From an uncultured Duganella sp. (lineage in GTDB: Bacteria; Pseudomonadota; Gammaproteobacteria; Burkholderiales; Burkholderiaceae), in NCBI GenBank assembly GCA_946482335.1, contig CAMLRG010000240.1, positions 1-7,465 on the forward strand: a stretch of DNA of 7,465 nt, given 5' to 3'. This document shows positions 1-6,800 of this stretch, piece by piece (position 1 is the stretch's first letter; each line of letters begins with the position of its first letter). A program made the position numbers and the translations under genes. Under the pieces are notes generated by a model, which made no database searches, was not told the origin of the DNA, and was given only the letters and a program-made list of their open reading frames with translations.

Positions 1-570
1 CTGGGCCGCCGCCGTGGCGACCTGCAGAACATGGAATCGGACGGCAAGGGCCGCGTGCGCCTGGAGTACCGTATCCCTGCGCGTGGCCTGATCGGCTTCC
101 AGGGCGAATTCATGACCCTGACCCGCGGTACCGGCCTGATGTCGCACGTGTTCGACGCCTACGCCCCGGTCGATACCTCCAAAGGCGAAATGGCCGGCCG
201 CCGCAACGGCGTGATGATTTCGCAGGACGACGGCCAGGCCGTTGCCTACGCGCTGTGGAAGCTGCAGGACCGCGGCCGCATGTTCGTGGTGCACAACGAC
301 CCGGTGTACGAAGGCATGATCATCGGTATCCACTCGCGCGACAACGACCTGGTGGTGAACCCGATCAAGGGCAAGCAGCTGACCAACGTGCGCGCTTCCG
401 GTACCGACGAAGCGGTGCGCCTGGTGCCGCCAGTCCAGCTGTCGCTGGAATACGCGGTGGAATTCATCGAGGATGACGAACTGGTGGAAATCACTCCTAA
501 GTCGATCCGCCTGCGCAAGCGTTACCTGAAAGAGCACGAACGCAAGCGTGCAAACAAGGAAAACGCGTAA
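1..570 (+). CDS. typA: TypA/BipA ribosome-associated GTPase, C-terminal part (5' end outside window)
   Basis: This is the C-terminal 189 residues of the translational GTPase TypA (BipA), which binds the 70S ribosome and helps 50S assembly and growth under stress or cold. The reading frame is open from base 1 and begins LGRRRGDLQNM, the end of the EF-G domain V-like region. It continues with RGLIGFQGEFMTLTRGTG and the TypA-specific C-terminal domain (KGEMAGRRNGVMISQDDGQA, NPIKGKQLTNVRASGTDEA, the ITPKSIRLRKRYLKEHER tail). The family is about 600-615 residues, so roughly two thirds, including the whole GTPase domain, lies upstream. The ATG at 31 is internal to the protein and is not a start. 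The frame is intact to the TAA at 568-570, followed by a terminator. The gene is a housekeeping neighbour with no evident functional link to the receptors downstream. Identification rests on recognising the sequence, and I am confident of it. Confidence 0.96.
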   Translation: MGRRRGDLQNMESDGKGRVRLEYRIPARGLIGFQGEFMTLTRGTGLMSHVFDAYAPVDTSKGEMAGRRNGVMISQDDGQAVAYALWKLQDRGRMFVVHNDPVYEGMIIGIHSRDNDLVVNPIKGKQLTNVRASGTDEAVRLVPPVQLSLEYAVEFIEDDELVEITPKSIRLRKRYLKEHERKRANKENA

Positions 571-587
571 TCGGATTCGCGCAAGCA

Positions 588-623
588 GAAGCCCGCCGCC
601 TCGCAAGAGCCGGCGGGCTTTTT
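588..623 (+). terminator. Rho-independent terminator of typA
   Basis: GCCCGCCG (591-598) pairs perfectly with CGGCGGGC (611-618) around a 12-nt loop, and the flanking AA/TT (589-590 with 619-620) extends the stem. A T5 tract (619-623) follows. It starts 18 bases after the typA stop codon. The receptor gene on the other strand ends only 11 bases beyond, so the hairpin also lies in its 3' UTR. On the minus strand the stem is followed by TTCTGCTTG, a poor U tract, so any termination of the leftward transcript here is probably weaker. Confidence 0.9.
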
Positions 624-633
624 ACATGACGCT

Positions 634-3573
634 TCAGAAGAAGGTGTAGCGCAGGGTGAGCTGGAAGGTGCGCCCGTCGTAGTCGGCGCGCCGCAGCTTG
701 GCCATCGAGCCTTCATATTCCTGGCGGAAGGTATCGGTCAGGTTGAAACCGTCGATGGCCAGGGTCAGGTCGGGCCGCAGCTTGTACGAAGCGGACAGGT
801 CGAACTGGCCGCGCGCTTTCACCGTCCGCGCCGCGCCGCTGAAGGTGCCGCCGGCCGGCAGGTTGTAGTCGTCGCGGTAGTTGTAGACGCCGCGCACGCC
901 CCACACCGGCGTCTCGTAGTACAGGATCAGGTTGGCCGAACGGGGCGAGACGTTGTTCAGGAAGGCGGGGGAGCCGTCCGGTGCCTTGCCCTTGACGCGG
1001 GTGTAGGAGTAGTTGAAGACGCCGCCCATGCCGTTGAATGGCGCGGGCAGGAAGTCGAAGGCTTGCTGCACGGTGAGCTCGGCGCCTTCGGCGACCAGGT
1101 CGTTGGGCGAGTTCACCGCGCCGTTGACGTCGATGGTGTACTGGCCGTTCAAGCCTTTGCCGGCCGGCGCGGGAAGGTCGCTCACGCAGCGGTCGCCCAC
1201 CACGCTCCAGGTGCCGAGGCCCAGGCCATAGCCGTCGGCAGGGCACAGCACCGTGTCGCGGTTCTCGCCCACGATCATGCCGTGGATCTTCTTGCGGTAG
1301 GCCGCCAGGCCGATCAGGCCATTCGGACGGTTGTAGTACTCCAGCGCCAGGTCCTGCGATTTGCTGGTGTAAGGCTCGATATTCACGCGGCCCAGGCTGA
1401 CGGTGTAGCCGCCGTTCACCGCATCCTGCACCACTGTGGTGGAGATCGGCGAAATGTCGCGGGCATTCGGGCGGATGAAGGTCTTGTAGTTCCCGTAGCG
1501 CAGGACCAGCTTGTCCGTCAGGTCCGCCGCCAGCAGCATGGAAGGCAGGTTGTTCTTGTACGTGGACTTCTTGGTGTTGGTCTTGAAGGTCGCGGTCGCG
1601 CCGGTGCCGGTGCGGTCCATCGACACCACGGTCTGGTCGGTTTCCTCGTGACGCATGCCCACGTGGCCGCGGATGCGGACGCCGGCCAGTTCGCCATCCA
1701 GCTTGGCCATCAGGTACAGGGCCTTGATTTCGTCGTCCTTGGAGAAGTTGTTGCTGGTGAAGCCGCCGTCGGCCGGATCGTTCACCCAGCCGCTGGCCGT
1801 GCGCAGCGCACCGCTGGTAATGGTGGGCTGCAGGGTCGATGCCACCAGGTCGTAGTCCACGGTCTGCCAGTTGCGCAGGTAGTTGCCCGCGTTGCCGCCA
1901 AAGTAGTCGCCAGCGAAGGCGCTCTGGGTCACGAAGCTGGTGCTGATCCTGCTGTAATCGACGCCGGCCGCGCTGGAGCGGTAAGCACGCGAATTGTACT
2001 CGTTCCTGTTGTACTGGATGCCGCCCTGGAGCGCTTCGAGCCAAGGCAACTCAAGGAAGCGCTCAACATCCAGGCGCAAGCCTTTGACCTTGTTGTCGGC
2101 GTAGTTGTCCGAGCCGGCAATGATGAAGACGTCGCCTTTGGAGTTGGTCACGGTTGGCGTGTTGCCGCTGCCGCCCCAGGTCCATGGACCGGTCAACTGG
2201 GCGGCGCCCAGTGCCGGCGTGGCCTGGTTGAAAGCCATGGTGAAGCCGTCCAGGCCACCGCCCAGGCCGACATTGCCGGTGATGCCGTTGCCGGCGCCGG
2301 CTTTGGCCGTATTGCGCACGTCCAGCTGCCCCTGGTAGCCGAAGTTGGTGGCCTTGGACAGGACGCCGTTCGCTTCGACGCGCCAGTCGTCGGTGTTGAA
2401 GGAGCCGCGCAGGTTCAAGCCATCGGCCTTTTGCTTGAACGGTTCCTTGCGCATGGAGCCGAACACGCGCGGATTGGCGAAGTTATAGTCCATCACGTAA
2501 TAGCGGCCGTCGGTGTGCCGGAAGGGCGCCGAGGTCGGGTTGATGACGGTGTTGGCGTCGCGGTAGTCGATATCGAGGATATCGAGCGCCGTGTTCTTCA
2601 TGTTGCGGTCGGTGAAGAAGTAATGGCCGCCGACGCGGATCTCGGGCGAGACCTTGAATTCGGCGCCCAGCGCGCCGGAGGCCAGGCTGCCGTCGTTGAC
2701 GCGCGCAGCCTGGCGGATATCGGTCGGCGCGGTGATGCCGGCCTTCGAGATGGCGCCGGTGCCACCCGGCGCCGCAACGCAAGGGGAGGGCTGGCCGGTA
2801 CAGCTGGCGGCGTAATAATCCTTGTAACGCGCCAGGAAGTCCGGCGTGGTCGCAGGGCTCAATTGGGTGAACTGGTTGATGTACAGGGAATCGCGGCGGA
2901 ATTCTTCCTTCTTCCACGCCAGGTTGGCGAACACGCCAAGCTTGCCGTCCATCAGGCGCTTGGCAAAATTCAGCGACGTCTTCGGCGTGGTGGTGCTGCC
3001 AAGCGTGTTGCGTTCGGCAGCCAGCTTGACCGAGGCGCCTTCCTTGCGCGACAAGGCGGGAGCGATCTGCATATCGATGTTGCCGGCGATGCCGCCGCTC
3101 TGCTCCGCTGCCGATACCGATTTGATGACCGTGAAGGCGCTGAAGATGTCCGAGTCGAAGGCGCCCATGGGGGCCGCTCCGCCGAGCACCGGGGCGGCGA
3201 AGTCCATGCCGTTCATCGTGATCTTGGCGAAGGCGCTGGGCAGGCCGCGCAGGTTGACGGATGCGCTGCGGCCATCCTCTTCCCGGTTCACCTGGATGCC
3301 CGGAATGCGCTGCAGCGCTTCGCCCACGTTCAAGTCGGGGAAGCGGTCAAGGCCCTCGGAGGAAATGCTGTCGCTTACCCCGATGTTCTGGCGCTTCATC
3401 ACCAGCGCGTCGGCATAGCTCCTGCGGAAGCCGCTCACCTGCACCACGCTCGAAGGCTGCACGACTGGTTCCTGTGCCGCGCCATCCTGCGCCTGTGCGC
3501 CGGACAGCATGCCCAGCATCGCGAGCGCGTAACTGACTTGTTGGACGCCGACTTTCTTCACTAACTTGCTCAT
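634..3573 (-). CDS. TonB-dependent outer-membrane receptor with divergent plug domain, 979 aa
   Basis: This is an outer-membrane active transporter powered by TonB-ExbBD; the substrate is unknown. Residues 1-28 form a Sec signal peptide (KLVKK basic start, hydrophobic core, cleavage after AQA). A TonB-box-like VVQVSG lies at 43-48, then a plug domain at about 50-175 (NVGEALQRIPG 82-92, NLRG 107-110, ITMNGMDF 118-125), then a long beta-barrel. NNLPSM (674-679) corresponds to the barrel 'LPSLN' motif, and the chain ends RYTFF, with the terminal Phe typical of outer-membrane barrels. Four cysteines, C258/C265 and C777/C796, could form two loop disulfides. There is no N-terminal signalling (STN) domain, so it is not a FecA-type transducer. 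The length fits the 800-1000 residue TonB_Xanth_Caul-like receptors. The plug end reads SGGIAGN rather than EGG(I/V)GG. The ATG at 3573 is supported by AGGGGAG (3585-3579) five bases upstream. It is divergent to the second receptor and convergent with typA. Confidence 0.92.
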   Translation of the reverse strand: MSKLVKKVGVQQVSYALAMLGMLSGAQAQDGAAQEPVVQPSSVVQVSGFRRSYADALVMKRQNIGVSDSISSEGLDRFPDLNVGEALQRIPGIQVNREEDGRSASVNLRGLPSAFAKITMNGMDFAAPVLGGAAPMGAFDSDIFSAFTVIKSVSAAEQSGGIAGNIDMQIAPALSRKEGASVKLAAERNTLGSTTTPKTSLNFAKRLMDGKLGVFANLAWKKEEFRRDSLYINQFTQLSPATTPDFLARYKDYYAASCTGQPSPCVAAPGGTGAISKAGITAPTDIRQAARVNDGSLASGALGAEFKVSPEIRVGGHYFFTDRNMKNTALDILDIDYRDANTVINPTSAPFRHTDGRYYVMDYNFANPRVFGSMRKEPFKQKADGLNLRGSFNTDDWRVEANGVLSKATNFGYQGQLDVRNTAKAGAGNGITGNVGLGGGLDGFTMAFNQATPALGAAQLTGPWTWGGSGNTPTVTNSKGDVFIIAGSDNYADNKVKGLRLDVERFLELPWLEALQGGIQYNRNEYNSRAYRSSAAGVDYSRISTSFVTQSAFAGDYFGGNAGNYLRNWQTVDYDLVASTLQPTITSGALRTASGWVNDPADGGFTSNNFSKDDEIKALYLMAKLDGELAGVRIRGHVGMRHEETDQTVVSMDRTGTGATATFKTNTKKSTYKNNLPSMLLAADLTDKLVLRYGNYKTFIRPNARDISPISTTVVQDAVNGGYTVSLGRVNIEPYTSKSQDLALEYYNRPNGLIGLAAYRKKIHGMIVGENRDTVLCPADGYGLGLGTWSVVGDRCVSDLPAPAGKGLNGQYTIDVNGAVNSPNDLVAEGAELTVQQAFDFLPAPFNGMGGVFNYSYTRVKGKAPDGSPAFLNNVSPRSANLILYYETPVWGVRGVYNYRDDYNLPAGGTFSGAARTVKARGQFDLSASYKLRPDLTLAIDGFNLTDTFRQEYEGSMAKLRRADYDGRTFQLTLRYTFF

Positions 3574-3578
3574 ACCAG

Positions 3579-3585
3579 CTCCCCT
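3579..3585 (-). promoter_or_regulatory. Ribosome binding site of the leftward receptor
   Basis: On the minus strand AGGGGAG lies five bases before the ATG at 3573-3571. It is the only good purine-rich site here, and with the signal peptide that begins at this codon it fixes the start. Confidence 0.75.
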
Positions 3586-3633
3586 ATCCTCATGAAATTA
3601 TTGTTGGTGACGCGACTTCAGGATATCGGAGCG

Positions 3634-3659
3634 TGTATCAATGTAACAGTATGTATCAA
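3634..3659. repeat. TGTATCAA direct repeat, candidate regulator site
   Basis: TGTATCAA occurs at 3634-3641 and again at 3652-3659, with starts 18 bp apart. A related TGTAACA lies between them at 3642-3648. Read on the minus strand these are two TTGATACA elements and one TGTTACA. They sit 61-86 bases upstream of the leftward receptor's start, where its core promoter should be. Tandem short repeats in such a place commonly bind a dimeric or multimeric transcription factor, but the regulator is not identifiable from the sequence and no regulator gene lies in the window. Confidence 0.45.
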
Positions 3660-3677
3660 GCCCCGGATGCGAAACAA
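3650..3677 (-). promoter_or_regulatory. Weak candidate promoter for the leftward receptor
   Basis: On the minus strand TTGTTT (3677-3672) and TACATA (3655-3650) are separated by 16 bp, which places transcription start near 3643 and gives a leader of about 70 nt. Both hexamers are poor matches to TTGACA/TATAAT. I list it because nothing better is visible on this strand and because its -10 overlaps one TGTATCAA repeat, which would suit regulation. An activator-dependent promoter would explain the weak boxes. Confidence 0.22.
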
Positions 3678-3683
3678 TCACTG

Positions 3684-3695
3684 AATTGATCAATT
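3684..3695. promoter_or_regulatory. Perfect 12-bp palindrome AATTGATCAATT, candidate operator
   Basis: AATTGATCAATT is its own reverse complement. The symmetry stops at its ends (G on both sides). It lies 111 bases upstream of the leftward start codon and 162 bases upstream of the rightward one, so it could serve either. Its core TTGATCA recurs at 3760-3766. A short, AT-rich perfect palindrome between divergent genes is typical of a dimeric regulator's site, but the binding protein is unknown. Confidence 0.4.
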
Positions 3696-3700
3696 GCGCA

Positions 3701-3752
3701 CCGCAGCAAGCATTTGCTTATTCGCAGGGCGCCTTTAGCTGCGGGGTTTTTT
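3701..3752 (+). terminator. Terminator-like hairpin with competing stems and T6 tract
   Basis: On the plus strand TTCGCAG (3721-3727) can pair with CTGCGGG (3739-3745), five Watson-Crick pairs plus two G-U, around an 11-nt loop. It is followed by G and six Ts (3747-3752), the form of an intrinsic terminator. A second upstream copy, CCGCAGC (3701-3707), is perfectly complementary to the same GCTGCGG (3738-3744), so two mutually exclusive stems are possible. The structure lies about 105 bases before the rightward receptor's start. It could insulate the divergent promoters from plus-strand read-through, or act as a leader attenuator if a promoter exists upstream of it. The best plus-strand promoter visible lies downstream, which favours the first reading. 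Confidence 0.4.
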
Positions 3753-3790
3753 CAACACTTTGATCATCGTGCTGATTCTTTGGAGCCCTG

Positions 3791-3821
3791 TTGATTTTTC
3801 CGCTCAGCGCTCACCTAGAAT
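3791..3821 (+). promoter_or_regulatory. Candidate sigma-70 promoter of receptor-GH43 operon
   Basis: TTGATT (3791-3796, 4 of 6 to TTGACA) and TAGAAT (3816-3821, 5 of 6 to TATAAT) are separated by 19 bp. The expected start is near 3828, giving a short leader of about 30 nt before the RBS and start codon. The good -10 and the position support it. The long spacer and moderate -35 suggest it is weak without help or is regulated. Confidence 0.5.
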
Positions 3822-3828
3822 GCGCTGA
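3804..3828. promoter_or_regulatory. Inverted repeat bracketing the -10 box, candidate operator
   Basis: TCAGCGC (3804-3810) and GCGCTGA (3822-3828) are perfect inverted copies, 7 bp each, with 18 bp between equivalent positions. The 11-bp spacer contains the -10 hexamer TAGAAT and the right arm covers the predicted transcription start. A protein bound here would block RNA polymerase, as expected of a substrate-released repressor. No binding family can be assigned from the sequence. Confidence 0.4.
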
Positions 3829-3845
3829 CTAGCGATAACTACAAC

Positions 3846-3851
3846 AAGGAG
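3846..3851 (+). promoter_or_regulatory. Ribosome binding site deciding the GTG start of the rightward receptor
   Basis: AAGGAG lies six bases before GTG at 3858. It selects this GTG over the in-frame ATG at 3900, which has no such site and would remove most of the signal peptide's basic start. Confidence 0.8.
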
Positions 3852-3857
3852 ATCACC

Positions 3858-6800
3858 GTGAGTCAGCAGCACAGCAAAGCAGGCCTGTTCAATCGAACGA
3901 TGTTCATTTTGGTATCGCAACTGGTCGCTTCCGGCGCCTTTGCACAGGAAGCCGCTCAAGAGACGACGCACGTGGTGACCGTGAGCGGCACGCGCGCTTC
4001 GGTGGCGTCGGCCATTGAGCGCAAGATCAGGAACGATACGATTTCCGATTCCCTGGTGGCCGAGGACGTCAACCAGTTCCCGGATAAGAACGTGGGCGAG
4101 GCGCTGTCGCGCATCACCGGTGTGCAATTGAGCCGCGACTTCGGCGAAGGCTCGCAAATCTCCATCCGCGGCGTTGAGCCGGACCTGAACCGCGTGGAAA
4201 TCAACGGCATGTCGGTGCTGTCCACCGGCGGCAACGCCGGCCGTGGCGCGGAGCTGCGCGAACTGGCTTCGGAGCTGATCCAGTCGATCGACGTGTTCAA
4301 AGGCACCACCGCCGACCTGACCGAAGGCGGCGTGGGCGGCACCGTCAGCATCAAGACCCGCAAGCCGCTGGACTTCAGCAAGCGCACCATCGCCACCACG
4401 CTTTCCGCCGAACGCGCTTCGAGCCGCGGCGGCGTCCAGCCGCGCGCCAGCCTGCTGCTGGCCGACAAATACCTGGACGGCAAACTGGGCCTGATGGCCA
4501 ATATCGTCTACGACAAGGTCTACACCCGCAACGATTACGCCCGCAATACTTCCTGGCGCTTCCTGCGCGACTGGGACTTTTCGCCCGAAAAGACGGTGAC
4601 TTCGCTCGATCCTGCGGTGGCGGCCGTCGGCAGCCCGGCCGGCTGCGCATCGACCACGCTCACTTCAGCCCAGCGCACCGAATGCAACCGCCAGTGGTTC
4701 GATTACTCGCCGGGCATCGCCCGCTATGGCATCTGGACCCGCGACCACGACCGTTCGTCGGCCGAACTGACCGCGCAGTACCAGGTGACGCCGGCATTGC
4801 GCGCCTTTGTCAGCTACCAGGGCAACCTGCAGGACCAGCGTCTGAACGACCGCAATTTCGGCACCGACTTGGGCAACGTGAACCGCCTGTTCAACCAGGG
4901 CACCGCGCCGGTGTACAACCCGAGCACCGGCGTACAGAGCGCGGCGGGCACCTGCGTGGCGGTACCAACAACCAGTACTCCCGCTGGCGTGACGGTCAAC
5001 AACCATTACGTGACCCAGTACACCGTCGGCAACTGCCTGAACCAGGCGGGTGTGGGCGGGCAGGGCGCCTTCGGTACTTCGGCGCGCGATTTCCAGCTGA
5101 AAATCCGTTCGCAATACCTGTCCACCGGCTTTAACTGGAAGAACAATGGCCTGGAGGCCGAAGGTTTGTTCAATACCTCGAAGTCGCGTTACAGCTCGCA
5201 GAGCAACAACATCTCGCTGACGCAGAATGCGCCGGGCCTGAAGGTATCGCTGGATTCGCAAGGTTTGCCGCATTTCGAATTCCCGTCGGCCTATTCGCCG
5301 GACGCGAATTCTTCCTACGTCCAGGTGCAGCTGCAATACCGTCCGTCGGAGACCAAGAACACGGAGGACCAGGGCAAGCTGGACTTCAAGTACAAGCTCA
5401 ATACCCCGTTCTTCCGCAAGCTCTGGTTCGGTGCGCAGGGCCGCCGTTCGACCGCGCAGCAGTACGGCGCCGGCGGCTACCTGGCCAGCAACGGCGAAAA
5501 CCTGACGTCGACTGCGGACGACATCAATGTGGTTACCGCTAATATCAATCAAACCCTGATCTACGATCCGCTGAACAAGACGGGCGTGGTACGCGCTCCG
5601 GAAGTGCAGCCCTGGCTGACGTCCAATTACTCGACCAAGTACATCAATGCGACGCAGATGGAGCAGTTGATCGGCGCTATCCGCGGAACTTCACCGGGCA
5701 CCTTCTTCAAAGGGTATGACAAGGTGAGCGGCATGCCGGCCAATTGGTTGAGCCCCGTCTTTAGCGCCGCCACGCCTTACTTCGATACTTCCAAGTTCAA
5801 TTACGTGAACCTGTACGAGGCGCCTGGCAGCGACGGCAAGATGTATCCGCAAATCCCTGCCTATGTGGCGGAGGAGCGCGTGTGGGCGGGCTACGGCCGC
5901 CTGGACTTCAATACCGAAGTGTGGGACCGCCAGATCTTCGGCAACTTCGGCGTGCGCTATACCCGTACGGACGAGAAGGCGACCGGCTTGTCCCGCCTGC
6001 AGGTGCGCATGGCCAACTCTCCCGGCAGCTCCGCCTTTACCGACCGCGTCGTCACCAATGGCATTGCTACCGTTGAGAACCGCTACCATGATTGGCTGCC
6101 GAGCCTTAACGCCGGGATGTGGCTGATGCCCGATACGTTCCTGGCCCGTGTGGGCTGGGGCAAGGTGATGGCACGTCCGCGCATCGATTTCCTGGTGCCG
6201 AATGCCACCTGTACCGTCGGCAGCGGCCTGGCGCAGTTCGGCGGCGACGGCACCGACGATTGCACCGCAGGCAACCCTGACCTGAAGCCATACCGTGCCA
6301 CCAATACGGACCTGAGCCTGGAGTACTACCCGGGCAAAGACACCCAGCTGAGCATGGGCTTGTTCAAGAAGGACGTCACCAGCTACATCATCAACCGCGC
6401 CCTGGTGCGCGGCGTGGACCTGTTCAAGAACGGCACCCTGTTCGACGTGAACCAGCCGATCAACGGCGAGGGCGCGACCACCAAGGGGGTGGAGCTGACG
6501 GCGCGCACCGCGCTGACCATGCTGCCGGGCTGGCTGGGCGGCTTCGGCATCGACACCAACTACACCCGCATGACCTACAAGTATGCGGCCGGCACTGCGC
6601 TGACCAATATCCTGGACGGCACTGAGCTGCCATATCCTGGCCTGTCGAAGAACAGCTACAACATCGCTTTGTGGTACGACCGCAATGAATACAATGCGCG
6701 GATCGCTTATACTTACCGCGACCGCTTCTACACCGGCGGCAACGACGTCTCGGGCAATCCGAACTTCCAGGAGAAGACCGGCTTCCTCGACGCCAAATTC

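Larger units (their letters stand above)
3574..3857. other. 284-bp divergent intergenic control region
   Basis: This non-coding stretch separates the start codons of the two receptor genes, and I see no convincing ORF in it. It is visibly more AT-rich than the flanking genes and must hold the 5' signals of both. Reading left to right it contains the leftward RBS (3579-3585), a TGTATCAA direct repeat (3634-3659), a weak leftward promoter candidate (3650-3677), a 12-bp palindrome (3684-3695), a terminator-like hairpin with T6 (3701-3752), a rightward sigma-70-like promoter (3791-3821), a dyad across its -10 (3804-3828) and the rightward RBS (3846-3851). No Fur-like (GATAATGATAATCATTATC) or good CRP-like (TGTGA-N6-TCACA) site was seen. 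Confidence 0.85.

Noticed and set aside
31..570. A short complete gene starting at ATG 31
   Set aside because: The frame is open back to base 1 and the upstream residues (LGRRRGDLQ) belong to TypA, so the ATG is an internal methionine of a gene cut by the window edge.
1063..3564. An 833-codon open frame on the plus strand, antisense to the left receptor
   Set aside because: It is a GC-driven shadow of the receptor's codons. Its translation is rich in Ala, Val, Gly, His and Arg without recognisable domains. The minus-strand frame has a signal peptide, TonB box, plug and barrel motifs, and a good RBS.
3791..3828. MerR-type promoter (19-bp spacer with a dyad)
   Set aside because: MerR operators are centred in the spacer between -35 and -10. 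Here the dyad is centred on the -10 box and no merR-like gene is visible, so a plain repressor site is the better reading.
3574..3857. Iron-regulated (Fur) or FecI/FecR-controlled receptor pair
   Set aside because: No Fur-like box was found, neither receptor has an N-terminal signalling domain, and the neighbour is a glycoside hydrolase rather than a siderophore gene.
4665..5552. A 295-codon minus-strand open frame inside the right receptor
   Set aside because: It is a composition artefact on the antisense strand, with no domain, no RBS and no evidence of separate coding.
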